Positions 15,565 through 22,274 of a stretch of DNA of 22,274 nt are shown piece after piece. Position numbers and translations under genes: made by a program. The DNA comes from Desulfobacterales bacterium (GTDB lineage: Bacteria; Desulfobacterota; Desulfobacteria; Desulfobacterales; UBA11574): the NCBI GenBank assembly GCA_012974475.1, contig JAAXQD010000170.1:1-22274 (forward strand), in the 5' to 3' direction. The notes under the pieces are model-generated. The model ran no database searches. It had not been told where the DNA came from and saw only the letters and a program-made list of their open reading frames with translations. Within the stretch, counting starts at the first letter, position 1; every line of letters begins with the position of its first letter.

Positions 15565-15856
15565 AATCTAAATTCTCCAGACCTTTCTACAGGAAACAAA
15601 TGGGAGTTATTGAAACGGCTTCCATACCATCAGGTTAAATGAAATATCACCAAAAATTGTGAAAAACGCAAGAAAAATAAGAGATGACCGTCATCTGATG
15701 AAACAGATGATGTACGTGTTCAGAGGGTGCGCTTCCCCGTTTCACTCCGGTGTCTACGCAAAACTGTTTGACTTAAACGGAAAAAATTAATAAACATTGA
15801 AAATTCTTAATTAAGCGGCACGAAAAAATTGACTAAAAATAATTTATGGTGTTGCA
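15565..15856. promoter_or_regulatory. Divergent intergenic region between cyclase and SUMF1-like gene
   Basis: This 292-nt spacer must hold promoters for both arms. Facing right, TTGACT (15768-15773) lies 17 bp before TAAACA (15791-15796), a -35/-10 pair with a poor -10. A perfect 7-bp hairpin, TCATCTG/CAGATGA (15691-15710), sits midway and could be an operator. For the leftward gene no convincing -35/-10 pair was found. The right third (15780-15850) is very AT-rich. No open reading frame or RNA gene was recognised. Confidence 0.4.
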
Positions 15857-16699
15857 ATGAGCAGAATATCCACAACGTTGAAAAACTTTTCAAGCTTTTG
15901 CGTATGCCTTTTACTTGTTTTGAGCAGCATCTTCTTTTCTGTTTCTGTTTTTGCTTTCGAAAATAAATTTTCCAATTCTTTGGGGATGGAATTTATCCTG
16001 ATACCATCAGGGACGTTCACCATGGGCAGCCCTCCGGATGAACCCTTTCGAGGCAGCTCTGAAGTCCAGCACCGGGTTTCCATCAGCAGGCCATTCTACA
16101 TTCAGACCACCGAAGTTACGTTAAAACAATGGCGCTCCCTTATGGGAAAGCGGTTATTGGTACGCCGAAAAGGTTCTGATAACATGCCGGTTACCCAGGT
16201 CTCTTGGTTTGACTGCATGGAATTCATAAAACGCCTCAACCGGCTGGCCGAGGAAAAATATCGACTCCCCACAGAGGCGGAATGGGAATACGCCGCCAGG
16301 GCCGGCACCCAAACCGCTTTTATCTGGGGGGACACCATCGATTGTGAAAAGGCCATGTATGGAAACAACAGTATCAAACATGATGTTTGCCAGCTGTATA
16401 TTCAATCTCTAAAATTACAGATCGATGAGCCGGCTCCGGTCAAAAGCTACCAACCCAACCCCTGGGGCTTGTATGATATGCACGGCAATGTTTGGGAATG
16501 GTGTGTGGACTGGTTCGGAGATTACAAAAAAAATCCGGCAACCGATCCCAAAGGCCCGGATTCAGGAACCATGCGGATACGCCGTGGCGGGAGCTGGTTT
16601 AAACACGGTCACTCATGCCGGTCGGCCAACCGCTCCTTTGGACATCCGGCGACCCGGTACAGAACCACCGGCTTCAGACTGGTCAGGGATGTTCGGTAA
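15857..16699 (+). CDS. Exported SUMF1/FGE-fold protein (formylglycine-generating-enzyme-like)
   Basis: A 280-residue protein. Residues 1-33 form a signal peptide: basic start, hydrophobic core, VFA cleavage motif. The rest is one FGE-sulfatase domain: GMEFILIPSGTFTMGS, TTEVTLKQW, PVTQVSWFDCMEF, RLPTEAEWEYAARAG, YDMHGNVWEW, RRGGSWF and a closing TTGFRLVRD. Human FGE uses two active-site cysteines 3 and 8 positions after GGS. Here the second is present (Cys254) but the first is Lys249. A canonical copper-dependent formylglycine activity is therefore doubtful, and the protein may be a binding or otherwise specialised member, as are many bacterial SUMF1-domain proteins. No sulfatase gene is nearby. 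The ATG at 15857 gives the signal peptide but has only a weak ribosome site. Its stop overlaps the next start by one base (TAATG). Confidence 0.88.
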   Translation: MSRISTTLKNFSSFCVCLLLVLSSIFFSVSVFAFENKFSNSLGMEFILIPSGTFTMGSPPDEPFRGSSEVQHRVSISRPFYIQTTEVTLKQWRSLMGKRLLVRRKGSDNMPVTQVSWFDCMEFIKRLNRLAEEKYRLPTEAEWEYAARAGTQTAFIWGDTIDCEKAMYGNNSIKHDVCQLYIQSLKLQIDEPAPVKSYQPNPWGLYDMHGNVWEWCVDWFGDYKKNPATDPKGPDSGTMRIRRGGSWFKHGHSCRSANRSFGHPATRYRTTGFRLVRDVR

Positions 16700-19458
16700 T
16701 GGTGAAATTTGTTGGCAAATGGCTAAAGATTTTTGAGGATGAAATCCACCTGTTCTTGTGGATATTTCTTCTGTTTTTCCTTTTGCGCAGCTCTAACGTC
16801 ATCCTTAACAATTATGCCGAAACCACTTTTCTAAAACGTTTCGGTGTCGAATACCTCCCCATTGTATACATGCTCAATTCAATCGCCCTCTTTTTTCTTA
16901 TGGGGGTGTTGACCGGAATCATGGGTAGAGTTCCGGGCGCACGTATTTTATCTTACCTTTTTGTATTCTGCGGCCTTTCAGTGGGAGGAATACGGTTATT
17001 AATCCCTTTTGGCTTTGATCTGATCTATCCGGCGCTATTTATGCTAAAAGCCCAGTATGAGGCTTTACTTGGGCTTTTGTTCTGGAACATGGCCAACGAT
17101 CTTTTCAATACAAGACAGTCCAAACGACTTTTCCCTCTGATTACAGCGGGCGGCGTCATCGGTACAATGCTCGGCAGTTTCGGCACACCGTTTCTGGCAA
17201 AGGCCATTACACTCGACAACCTTCTGTTTTTCTACATGGGTACCACCCTGATCGGGGCTGTTGTCGTCAGACAAATGGGAAAAGCTTATCCCACACTATT
17301 ATTTAGTGATGCAAAAACCAAAAAATCGAAGTCCCGGAGCAACATCATTGGGGAATTCAAAAAAATCATCCCTTTGATGAAGGAGTCTTCACTGATCAAG
17401 ATTTTAATTTTATTGACCTTTCTTCCCAACGTCATCATTCCCATAATGAATTATCAATTCAACTTTGCGGTGAATGCACAGTATGCCACCGAATCGGGTA
17501 TGATACATTTTTTCGGCGTGTTTCGCGGGTCTCTAAACGCCATCAGCCTGGTTATTCTTTTGTTTGTCGGCCGCATATACGGTCGTTGGGGGCTGCCGGT
17601 GGCATTGATGTTTCATCCCGCCAATTATATTTTGGCGTTTCTGGCCTTTTTGTTCAGGTTCGACATATTTTCGGCCATGTATGCCCGGATGTCCACCATG
17701 ATTTTGAAAACAACCATCAATAACCCTGCAAGAAATATCTTGATGGGGCTGATTCCAACATCCTTGCGTTCTATTTTAAGGCCCTTTCTCAGCGGCACGG
17801 TGGTGCGGGTCGCATTGCTCATGGGATCGGGTATGATATTAATTTCTGGAAAACTGTTCCAGCCCAGATATTTGTCCCTGGTCGCCATCCCATTTGCAGC
17901 TGCATGGCTTGCCTCGGTCTTTGCGTTGAAAAGGAAATATTCAAAAATACTTCTCGACCTCATATCAAACGACATGTTCGATTTGAAGGCCCTGGAGGAA
18001 ACGGACATGGAACAAATTTTCAGCGGGGGGAAAATAGAGTCACAGCTGGTCGAAGCGTTTCTCGACGCCCGCGGAAATCGCTCCCTTTGGTATGCCCGCC
18101 TGCTTAAATCTTTAAAAATAAAAAATCTTGACCAACATCTTTTGACCGCCCTGAAACATCAGAAGGGCGGCGTCCGGGCAGATCTTTTGGATTTTCTGTC
18201 TCCGAAGGCCGGGAAAAAGGCCGCTGATATGTTGGTGGACCTGGCAGCATCTGAAAAAAATCCGGATATTATCGCAGCCGCTGTTAAAGCTGTAAACCGG
18301 CTCGATGCTGAATCTTCTGCCGTATTCGATTATGCCCCCTTTCTTAGCAGTAAACATTCTGAAATTAAAGCCCATGCACTCATAGGACTCTATCACCGAA
18401 CACCGGAAAAATACAGTTCGACCATCGCTTCCTGGCTCCATTCAGAGGATTTGGCACAGAGGAAGGCAGGCATCATTGCTGCCGGCGGATCAGAGGACAT
18501 CTCTTTTTGCGACCGTCTCGAAAAGATGCTGGCAAATAAAGAAAATGAGCCGGTTTTGCCGGATATTTTAAATGTCCTTTATGCCCTTGGGGCCACAGAA
18601 CTCAATGATCGGGCCCTGCCCTATCTGTCAAACAGTGCGAAGAAGGTGCGTCAGGCGGCACTTGCAGTCATTGAAATCGATAACGATGCGCTTTTAAGAA
18701 AAACAATTTCCATGATGGCCGATTCCGACGAAAATATTTACGAACTTGCTAAAAAAAGAATTGAAACAGCCCCGCATCAAAATACTCAGCTCCTGGTAGA
18801 ATCGCTGGTCATACCCAACCGCAAGGTCAGAAAAGGCATATTCGATTTGCTGGAATCTTTGAATATCAAAGATCTGGATATTTTCCGGTTCGCACAAAAT
18901 CAGGTCAAGGAAAGTTATCAATACCTGGCCAATACCGTGAGTCTTAAAGCTTTCCCCGAAAACCCTTGTCGAAACCTTCTCATCGATCATTTTAACGAAA
19001 AAATGCAGCTTAGAATCGAAAACATTCTGCGTGTCCTGGCCGTTCAGGACCCATCCGGGGAAATAAAAATTATCTACAGGGGATTATTATCTTCAGATGC
19101 CCGTAACCGTTCCAACGCAATAGAAGCCCTGGACGAAATGGTGGACAAACGCTTGTTTAAAATAATGTTGCCCCTTGTGGAAATTTCTTCTCCCCAAGAA
19201 AGCCTTAACGCCGGAAGGAAGGATTTTGATCTCATCGAATTGGATTCCGAAGAAAAAAAATTTTTTTCGCACCTACTCACCGATGATGACTGGGTAACAA
19301 CAGCCTTGACATTGAATTTGATTCACGATAACGAATCTGAGCTGATCGATCATAATGTCCTACTGGAATTTGCCTCATCTGAAAATAAATTTATTCGCGG
19401 GACGGCCCGGAGGATCATCGATCAACACTCGGAGGAAGGGGGACAGCATGGCGGATGA
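16699..19458 (+). CDS. Nucleotide-translocase-like (Npt/NTT) membrane protein fused to HEAT-like repeats
   Basis: A 919-residue fusion. Residues 1 to about 412 contain about 11-12 hydrophobic segments. After the first is ETTFLKRFGVEYLP, resembling the E..FLK..GV..LP region of ATP/ADP translocases (NTT/Npt) of chlamydiae, rickettsiae and plastids; the translocase or a related MFS branch is the best guess. Residues about 430-915 are soluble and predicted to be helical pairs with HEAT-like spacing (for example VRADLLDFLSPKAGKKAADMLVDLA, KKVRQAALAVIE and KVRKGIFDLLESL). The frame is open further upstream, but the ATG at 16699 (TAATG junction with the SUMF1-like stop) gives a natural N-terminus, MVKFVGKWLKIFEDE. 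The downstream CNB gene starts inside its last codons. Transport of nucleotides has not been shown for such fusions; a sensory or scaffold role is equally open. Confidence 0.82.
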   Translation: MVKFVGKWLKIFEDEIHLFLWIFLLFFLLRSSNVILNNYAETTFLKRFGVEYLPIVYMLNSIALFFLMGVLTGIMGRVPGARILSYLFVFCGLSVGGIRLLIPFGFDLIYPALFMLKAQYEALLGLLFWNMANDLFNTRQSKRLFPLITAGGVIGTMLGSFGTPFLAKAITLDNLLFFYMGTTLIGAVVVRQMGKAYPTLLFSDAKTKKSKSRSNIIGEFKKIIPLMKESSLIKILILLTFLPNVIIPIMNYQFNFAVNAQYATESGMIHFFGVFRGSLNAISLVILLFVGRIYGRWGLPVALMFHPANYILAFLAFLFRFDIFSAMYARMSTMILKTTINNPARNILMGLIPTSLRSILRPFLSGTVVRVALLMGSGMILISGKLFQPRYLSLVAIPFAAAWLASVFALKRKYSKILLDLISNDMFDLKALEETDMEQIFSGGKIESQLVEAFLDARGNRSLWYARLLKSLKIKNLDQHLLTALKHQKGGVRADLLDFLSPKAGKKAADMLVDLAASEKNPDIIAAAVKAVNRLDAESSAVFDYAPFLSSKHSEIKAHALIGLYHRTPEKYSSTIASWLHSEDLAQRKAGIIAAGGSEDISFCDRLEKMLANKENEPVLPDILNVLYALGATELNDRALPYLSNSAKKVRQAALAVIEIDNDALLRKTISMMADSDENIYELAKKRIETAPHQNTQLLVESLVIPNRKVRKGIFDLLESLNIKDLDIFRFAQNQVKESYQYLANTVSLKAFPENPCRNLLIDHFNEKMQLRIENILRVLAVQDPSGEIKIIYRGLLSSDARNRSNAIEALDEMVDKRLFKIMLPLVEISSPQESLNAGRKDFDLIELDSEEKKFFSHLLTDDDWVTTALTLNLIHDNESELIDHNVLLEFASSENKFIRGTARRIIDQHSEEGGQHGG
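19431..19442 (+). promoter_or_regulatory. Strong ribosome-binding site inside the translocase gene
   Basis: GGAGGAAGGGGG lies 5 nt before the ATG at 19448. It fixes the start of the cyclic-nucleotide-binding protein although the frame is open to 19355, and it allows translation that overlaps the end of the upstream gene. Confidence 0.75.
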
Positions 19459-19921
19459 AGTCACGATTTCGGACAAGATTATGCTTTTGAGAGGCATCGA
19501 TATATTTGAAAGCCTGTCGGTCAGCGAACTTGCCGCCACAGTTTCTGTCGTCGAAGAAATCGATTGCACACCGGGTGAAATCATCATTCAAGAAGGAACC
19601 GTTGGAGACACCATGTACCTTGTGATCAAGGGAGAGGTGTCGGTGATTAAGGATCTGGGCGAAATTAACGAGATCGAGATCGATCGAATCAAAGCCGGTG
19701 ATTATTTTGGAGAGATGGCCCTCTTTGAAGATGCGGTTCGATCGGTTAGCATCCGGATTGAGGAACCATCCAGATTTATGGTTTTAAATAAACAGGAGTT
19801 CAAAGAACTTGTCCGGGAATATCCACAGATAGCCCTGGAAATTTGCAAGGTATTGAGCGGCCGCATCCGCAACCTCCACACAAAAATAGAAAAACGCGAA
19901 TATTCTAACGTAGAGCTTTGA
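19448..19921 (+). CDS. Stand-alone cyclic-nucleotide-binding (CNB) protein
   Basis: A 157-residue protein consisting almost only of one CNB domain. The beta-roll runs from about 15 to 115, with IIIQEGTVGDTMYLVIKGEVSV early and the phosphate-binding cassette GDYFGEMALFEDAVRSVS at 84-101. Within it Glu89 and Arg98, the residues that hold the ribose 2'-OH and the cyclic phosphate, are both present with normal spacing, so ligand binding is plausible. A C-terminal helix (about 118-150) follows. There is no helix-turn-helix, kinase or channel part, so it must act through a partner. It overlaps the translocase-HEAT gene by 11 nt and ends 2 nt before the next start, which suggests those products are the partners. 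The nearest source of ligand is the cyclase encoded in the divergent arm. Confidence 0.92.
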   Translation: MADEVTISDKIMLLRGIDIFESLSVSELAATVSVVEEIDCTPGEIIIQEGTVGDTMYLVIKGEVSVIKDLGEINEIEIDRIKAGDYFGEMALFEDAVRSVSIRIEEPSRFMVLNKQEFKELVREYPQIALEICKVLSGRIRNLHTKIEKREYSNVEL

Positions 19922-19923
19922 TA

Positions 19924-20922
19924 ATGAAAATAGCTTTTTTAATGGATCGGTTGGAACCCATTGATCCGATGAAGGAAACCACCAGTCATCTGATGTACGA
20001 ATGTAATCAGCGCGGCCATACGGTCTATTTTCTTGAGCCCCATGATATCTATATCCGCGGATACGAAGTCGTTGCAAGGATGCGCAATATTACCGTACCG
20101 ACCGACCTTACCATGAAAAAATATTGGCGATCCGCAATAAAATGCCTGAAAAAGGATGATCTCATATTTGAAACCGTGACCGAACTGGATGCGCTGTTTT
20201 TAAGAAAAAACCCGCCGCTCAATTATCAGGCTATGGAGTTCCTTTCACCGGTCAATGACCGGGTCTTTATGATCAATTCCACCAATGGACAGATTCTTGG
20301 CAACAGTAAACTCTATGCACTCAATTTTCCAGGTATCATACCCATGACACATGTATCCAGAGACCCGAAACGGTTGAAAAAGATCATCGATGATTTCGGC
20401 GGCGCCATGGTGATTAAACCGTTGCAGCGTTACGGCGGGGAGGGTGTCATCAAGGTCAGTATCCGGGACCAGGAAAATCTGAATTCACTGATCAACTATT
20501 ATGTGAAAGGATACGAAGATTACCCGGCACGGGAGCCGATCATGGTTCAGGAATTTTTAGAAGGCGTAAAAAAAGACGGGGATATTCGGATATTGCTTTT
20601 GAACGGAGAGATCCTGGGCGCCATGCGACGCAAACCGATGAAAGGAGACTTCAGGACCAACGTTCATGCAGGCGCCCGTGTGTTCAAGCACAACGTGACA
20701 AAGAAGGAAAAAGAAATCTGCCGGGTTATCCAAGACCGTCTTATAAAAGATGGCCTTTATTTTGTGGGTATCGACGTGATTGGGGATAAACTGGTGGAAA
20801 TCAACTGTGTCAGCCCCGGGGGAATCGCCCGTATCAACAAGTTGGACCGTGTAAAACTGGAAGCCAAAGTCATCGATTTTGTGGAACGGAAAGTCAAAGA
20901 GATGAAAGGGAAGAACGATTAG
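19924..20922 (+). CDS. GshB-like ATP-grasp ligase
   Basis: A 332-residue protein with the glutathione synthetase (prokaryotic GshB) architecture. It has an N-terminal domain (KIAFLMDRLEPI, DALFLRKNPPL near 90-100), then an ATP-grasp domain with VIKPLQRYGGEGVI, KKDGDIRILLLNGEIL, GLYFVGIDVIGDKLVEINCVSPGG (metal Glu and Asn). Overall it aligns with E. coli GshB (316 aa). However, the substrate-side loop reads KPMKGDFRTNVHAG, closer to RimK than to the GETRGN of E. coli GshB. No gshA is nearby, and many strict anaerobes lack glutathione, so the substrate may differ. I chose the ATG at 19924 rather than the TTG at 19918, which overlaps the CNB stop. It sits in the same tight gene row; the next start is 1 nt after its stop codon. 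Confidence 0.85.
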   Translation: MKIAFLMDRLEPIDPMKETTSHLMYECNQRGHTVYFLEPHDIYIRGYEVVARMRNITVPTDLTMKKYWRSAIKCLKKDDLIFETVTELDALFLRKNPPLNYQAMEFLSPVNDRVFMINSTNGQILGNSKLYALNFPGIIPMTHVSRDPKRLKKIIDDFGGAMVIKPLQRYGGEGVIKVSIRDQENLNSLINYYVKGYEDYPAREPIMVQEFLEGVKKDGDIRILLLNGEILGAMRRKPMKGDFRTNVHAGARVFKHNVTKKEKEICRVIQDRLIKDGLYFVGIDVIGDKLVEINCVSPGGIARINKLDRVKLEAKVIDFVERKVKEMKGKND

Positions 20923-20923
20923 T

Positions 20924-22138
20924 TTGGAATTGACCGCTCCCATCAGAAAATTATTATCCGGATCCGCCTGGACAGCCGTCATCGTTTCCGGTTTGCTGTT
21001 AACCGTTCTGTCCTGTGGGGAAAAAAAGGACGCCCGATTTCTTAAAGTCGGACTCCATGAAGAACCGAAAACCCTCAACATCTGGCTGGCCAGCGATGCC
21101 AATTCCAAAAAAATCCTGTCCCTAATTTATCAGCCGCTGTATCTGCGGGATCCCGAAACCCTCAGTCTGATACCCTGGCTGGCGTCCGGCGAACCAGAGT
21201 ATGATCCGGCAACGATTTCCTATACGGTCCGCCTTAAACCCGCCAGATGGTCTGATGGATCGGAAGTGACATCCATTGATGTGGCCTTCACCGCTTCTTT
21301 GATAAAAGAGTTTAGAATACCCCGGTACTATTCTTCATGGAAATTTATTAAAAAAATAGAGACTCCGGACAACCGAACCGTCCGGTTCTATCTTGAGGCA
21401 CCGAAAGCCATATTTTTGACCCGAACACTGACGTCGTCGATTGTATCAAAAAAAGAATGGGCACATATTTCCCAAAGCGCCAGAACCCAGCAAAAACCAC
21501 TGAAAGCCCTGATCAATCACAAAATCGAAAAACCGATGGGATGCGGACCGTTTGTCTTAGAAAAATGGGGGCGGGGCACGTATGTTCATCTTCAAAAAAA
21601 CAGGTATTTTTTCGGCCTTCATCAGGAGATCGGCGGTCGAATTCTCGGCCCGTATGTGAACGACCTTCTTTTCAAAGTTTACGGAACCGCGGATGTCGCC
21701 GTACTGGCCCTGAAAAAAGGAAACATCGATATGTTTTGGTGGGGAATTCAGCCCGGATATATCGATGACTTAAAGCAGCAGAAGGACATCCGGATATTTT
21801 ATAGTAAAAAAAGCGCTGTATATTTTATGGGCTTTAACTTGAGATCGCTGCCGTTCAGCGATGTCAGTCTGAGGCGGGCGATTGCCGTTCTTGTTGACAA
21901 AGAGTTCATCATTTCTCGCATTCTCCAGAAATACGGGACCCGCATGGACTCTATCGTCCCGCCGGGGAATCGATACTGGTTTTGTTCGGATGTCTCCCGC
22001 TACGGAGAAGGCATGGATCGAGACGATCGCATTATAACGGCCTATCATATCCTTCAAAAAGCCGGATATACCTGGGAAGAACCGCCCGTTGGCCGAGTAG
22101 TGTTTCCCGGGCAAGAGAGAGGGATTCCCAAGCAGTGA
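20924..22138 (+). CDS. Family-5 peptide/solute-binding lipoprotein, C-terminally short
   Basis: A 404-residue extracellular solute-binding protein of the DppA/OppA family. The N-terminus has a hydrophobic signal with a lipobox (VLSC, Cys31), followed by LKVGLHEEPKTLNIWLASDAN, SDGSEVTSIDVAFTASLI, MGCGPFVLEKW and VYFMGFNLRSLPFSDVSLRRAIAVLVDKE, all typical. Family members are usually 500-600 residues. This one stops soon after GYTWEEPPV, the point where the second lobe normally continues, and its last 15 or so residues no longer look like the family. It is probably truncated by a frameshift, insertion or assembly error near 22090-22138. The start is TTG at 20924, with AAAGGGAAG upstream. No permease or ATPase genes are seen in the window. 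Confidence 0.8.
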   Translation: MELTAPIRKLLSGSAWTAVIVSGLLLTVLSCGEKKDARFLKVGLHEEPKTLNIWLASDANSKKILSLIYQPLYLRDPETLSLIPWLASGEPEYDPATISYTVRLKPARWSDGSEVTSIDVAFTASLIKEFRIPRYYSSWKFIKKIETPDNRTVRFYLEAPKAIFLTRTLTSSIVSKKEWAHISQSARTQQKPLKALINHKIEKPMGCGPFVLEKWGRGTYVHLQKNRYFFGLHQEIGGRILGPYVNDLLFKVYGTADVAVLALKKGNIDMFWWGIQPGYIDDLKQQKDIRIFYSKKSAVYFMGFNLRSLPFSDVSLRRAIAVLVDKEFIISRILQKYGTRMDSIVPPGNRYWFCSDVSRYGEGMDRDDRIITAYHILQKAGYTWEEPPVGRVVFPGQERGIPKQ

Positions 22139-22274
22139 CTGAGGCGGAGATGATCGCAATGTGCTGGCAGTGTTAGGTTTACGGCCGTTAATCGCGATGC
22201 ACCAGCGCCCTATGGGGCGTTTCCCCCATCGGCCTTACGCCAGCGCCCGTCATAGCCCATATCAGCAGATGTGG
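22139..22274. other. Unassigned right-end sequence, GC-rich
   Basis: After the early stop the sequence becomes more GC-rich. It holds a 9-bp direct repeat CCAGCGCCC (22202-22210 and 22240-22248), a 6-bp stem ATGGGG/CCCCAT (22212-22229) and a near-palindrome around ACGGCCGT. None of the six frames shows a convincing continuation of the binding protein. It may be the end of a mobile element or a misjoined piece; I cannot identify it. Confidence 0.3.

Noticed and set aside
19739..19747. Ser99 after the CNB phosphate-binding Arg98 as proof of cGMP selectivity
   Set aside because: A Ser/Thr here favours cGMP in protein kinase G and some channels, but E. coli CRP also has Ser at this place and responds to cAMP, so it decides nothing.
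22173..22179. GTTAGGT as an integron attC core
   Set aside because: It fits the degenerate GTTRRRY core, but no partner RYYYAAC or paired arms were found upstream.

Overview
The window looks like a chromosomal segment of a strictly anaerobic deltaproteobacterium (Desulfobacterota, probably a sulfate reducer of the Desulfobacterales). That assignment is inference. It rests on the 12S/5S-type carboxyltransferase genes next to a B12-dependent mutase, on the moderate GC content, and on the style of the small palindromic spacer repeats. No rRNA or tRNA gene, CRISPR array or intact insertion sequence is visible.

Left part, minus strand, read from right to left (8523 to 1): an aspartate-type aminotransferase, methylmalonyl-CoA epimerase, methylmalonyl-CoA mutase with its own B12 domain, its GTPase chaperone MeaB, a small ABM-fold protein, a 12S-like carboxyltransferase, a short Pro/Ala-rich linker protein, and a 5S-like (pyruvate/oxaloacetate) carboxyltransferase that runs off the left edge. 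Together they fit a methylmalonyl-CoA pathway in which propionyl-CoA and succinyl-CoA are interconverted. The carboxyl group may be exchanged with oxaloacetate/pyruvate by a biotin transcarboxylase. No biotin carboxylase is seen here.

Middle, minus strand (15564 to 8796): a membrane Cache-HAMP nucleotide cyclase, a RimK-like ATP-grasp ligase, a second and more divergent ATP-grasp protein, then queA and tgt for queuosine in tRNA. A nested inverted repeat sits between the two ATP-grasp genes.

Right part, plus strand (15857 to 22138), divergent from the cyclase: an exported SUMF1-fold protein, a nucleotide-translocase-like membrane protein fused to a long HEAT-like region, a stand-alone cyclic-nucleotide-binding protein, a GshB/RimK-like ATP-grasp ligase, and a family-5 peptide-binding lipoprotein that stops early. 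The first four are tightly packed, with overlaps of 1 and 11 nt and a 2-nt gap.

The most interesting unit is the divergent island at about 10989-22138. It pairs a cyclic-nucleotide source (cyclase) with a receiver (CNB protein), a translocase-HEAT membrane protein and three ATP-grasp ligases. The cyclase carries a glutamate where adenylyl cyclases usually have lysine, so cGMP rather than cAMP is possible. The joint function is unknown and is offered as a hypothesis.
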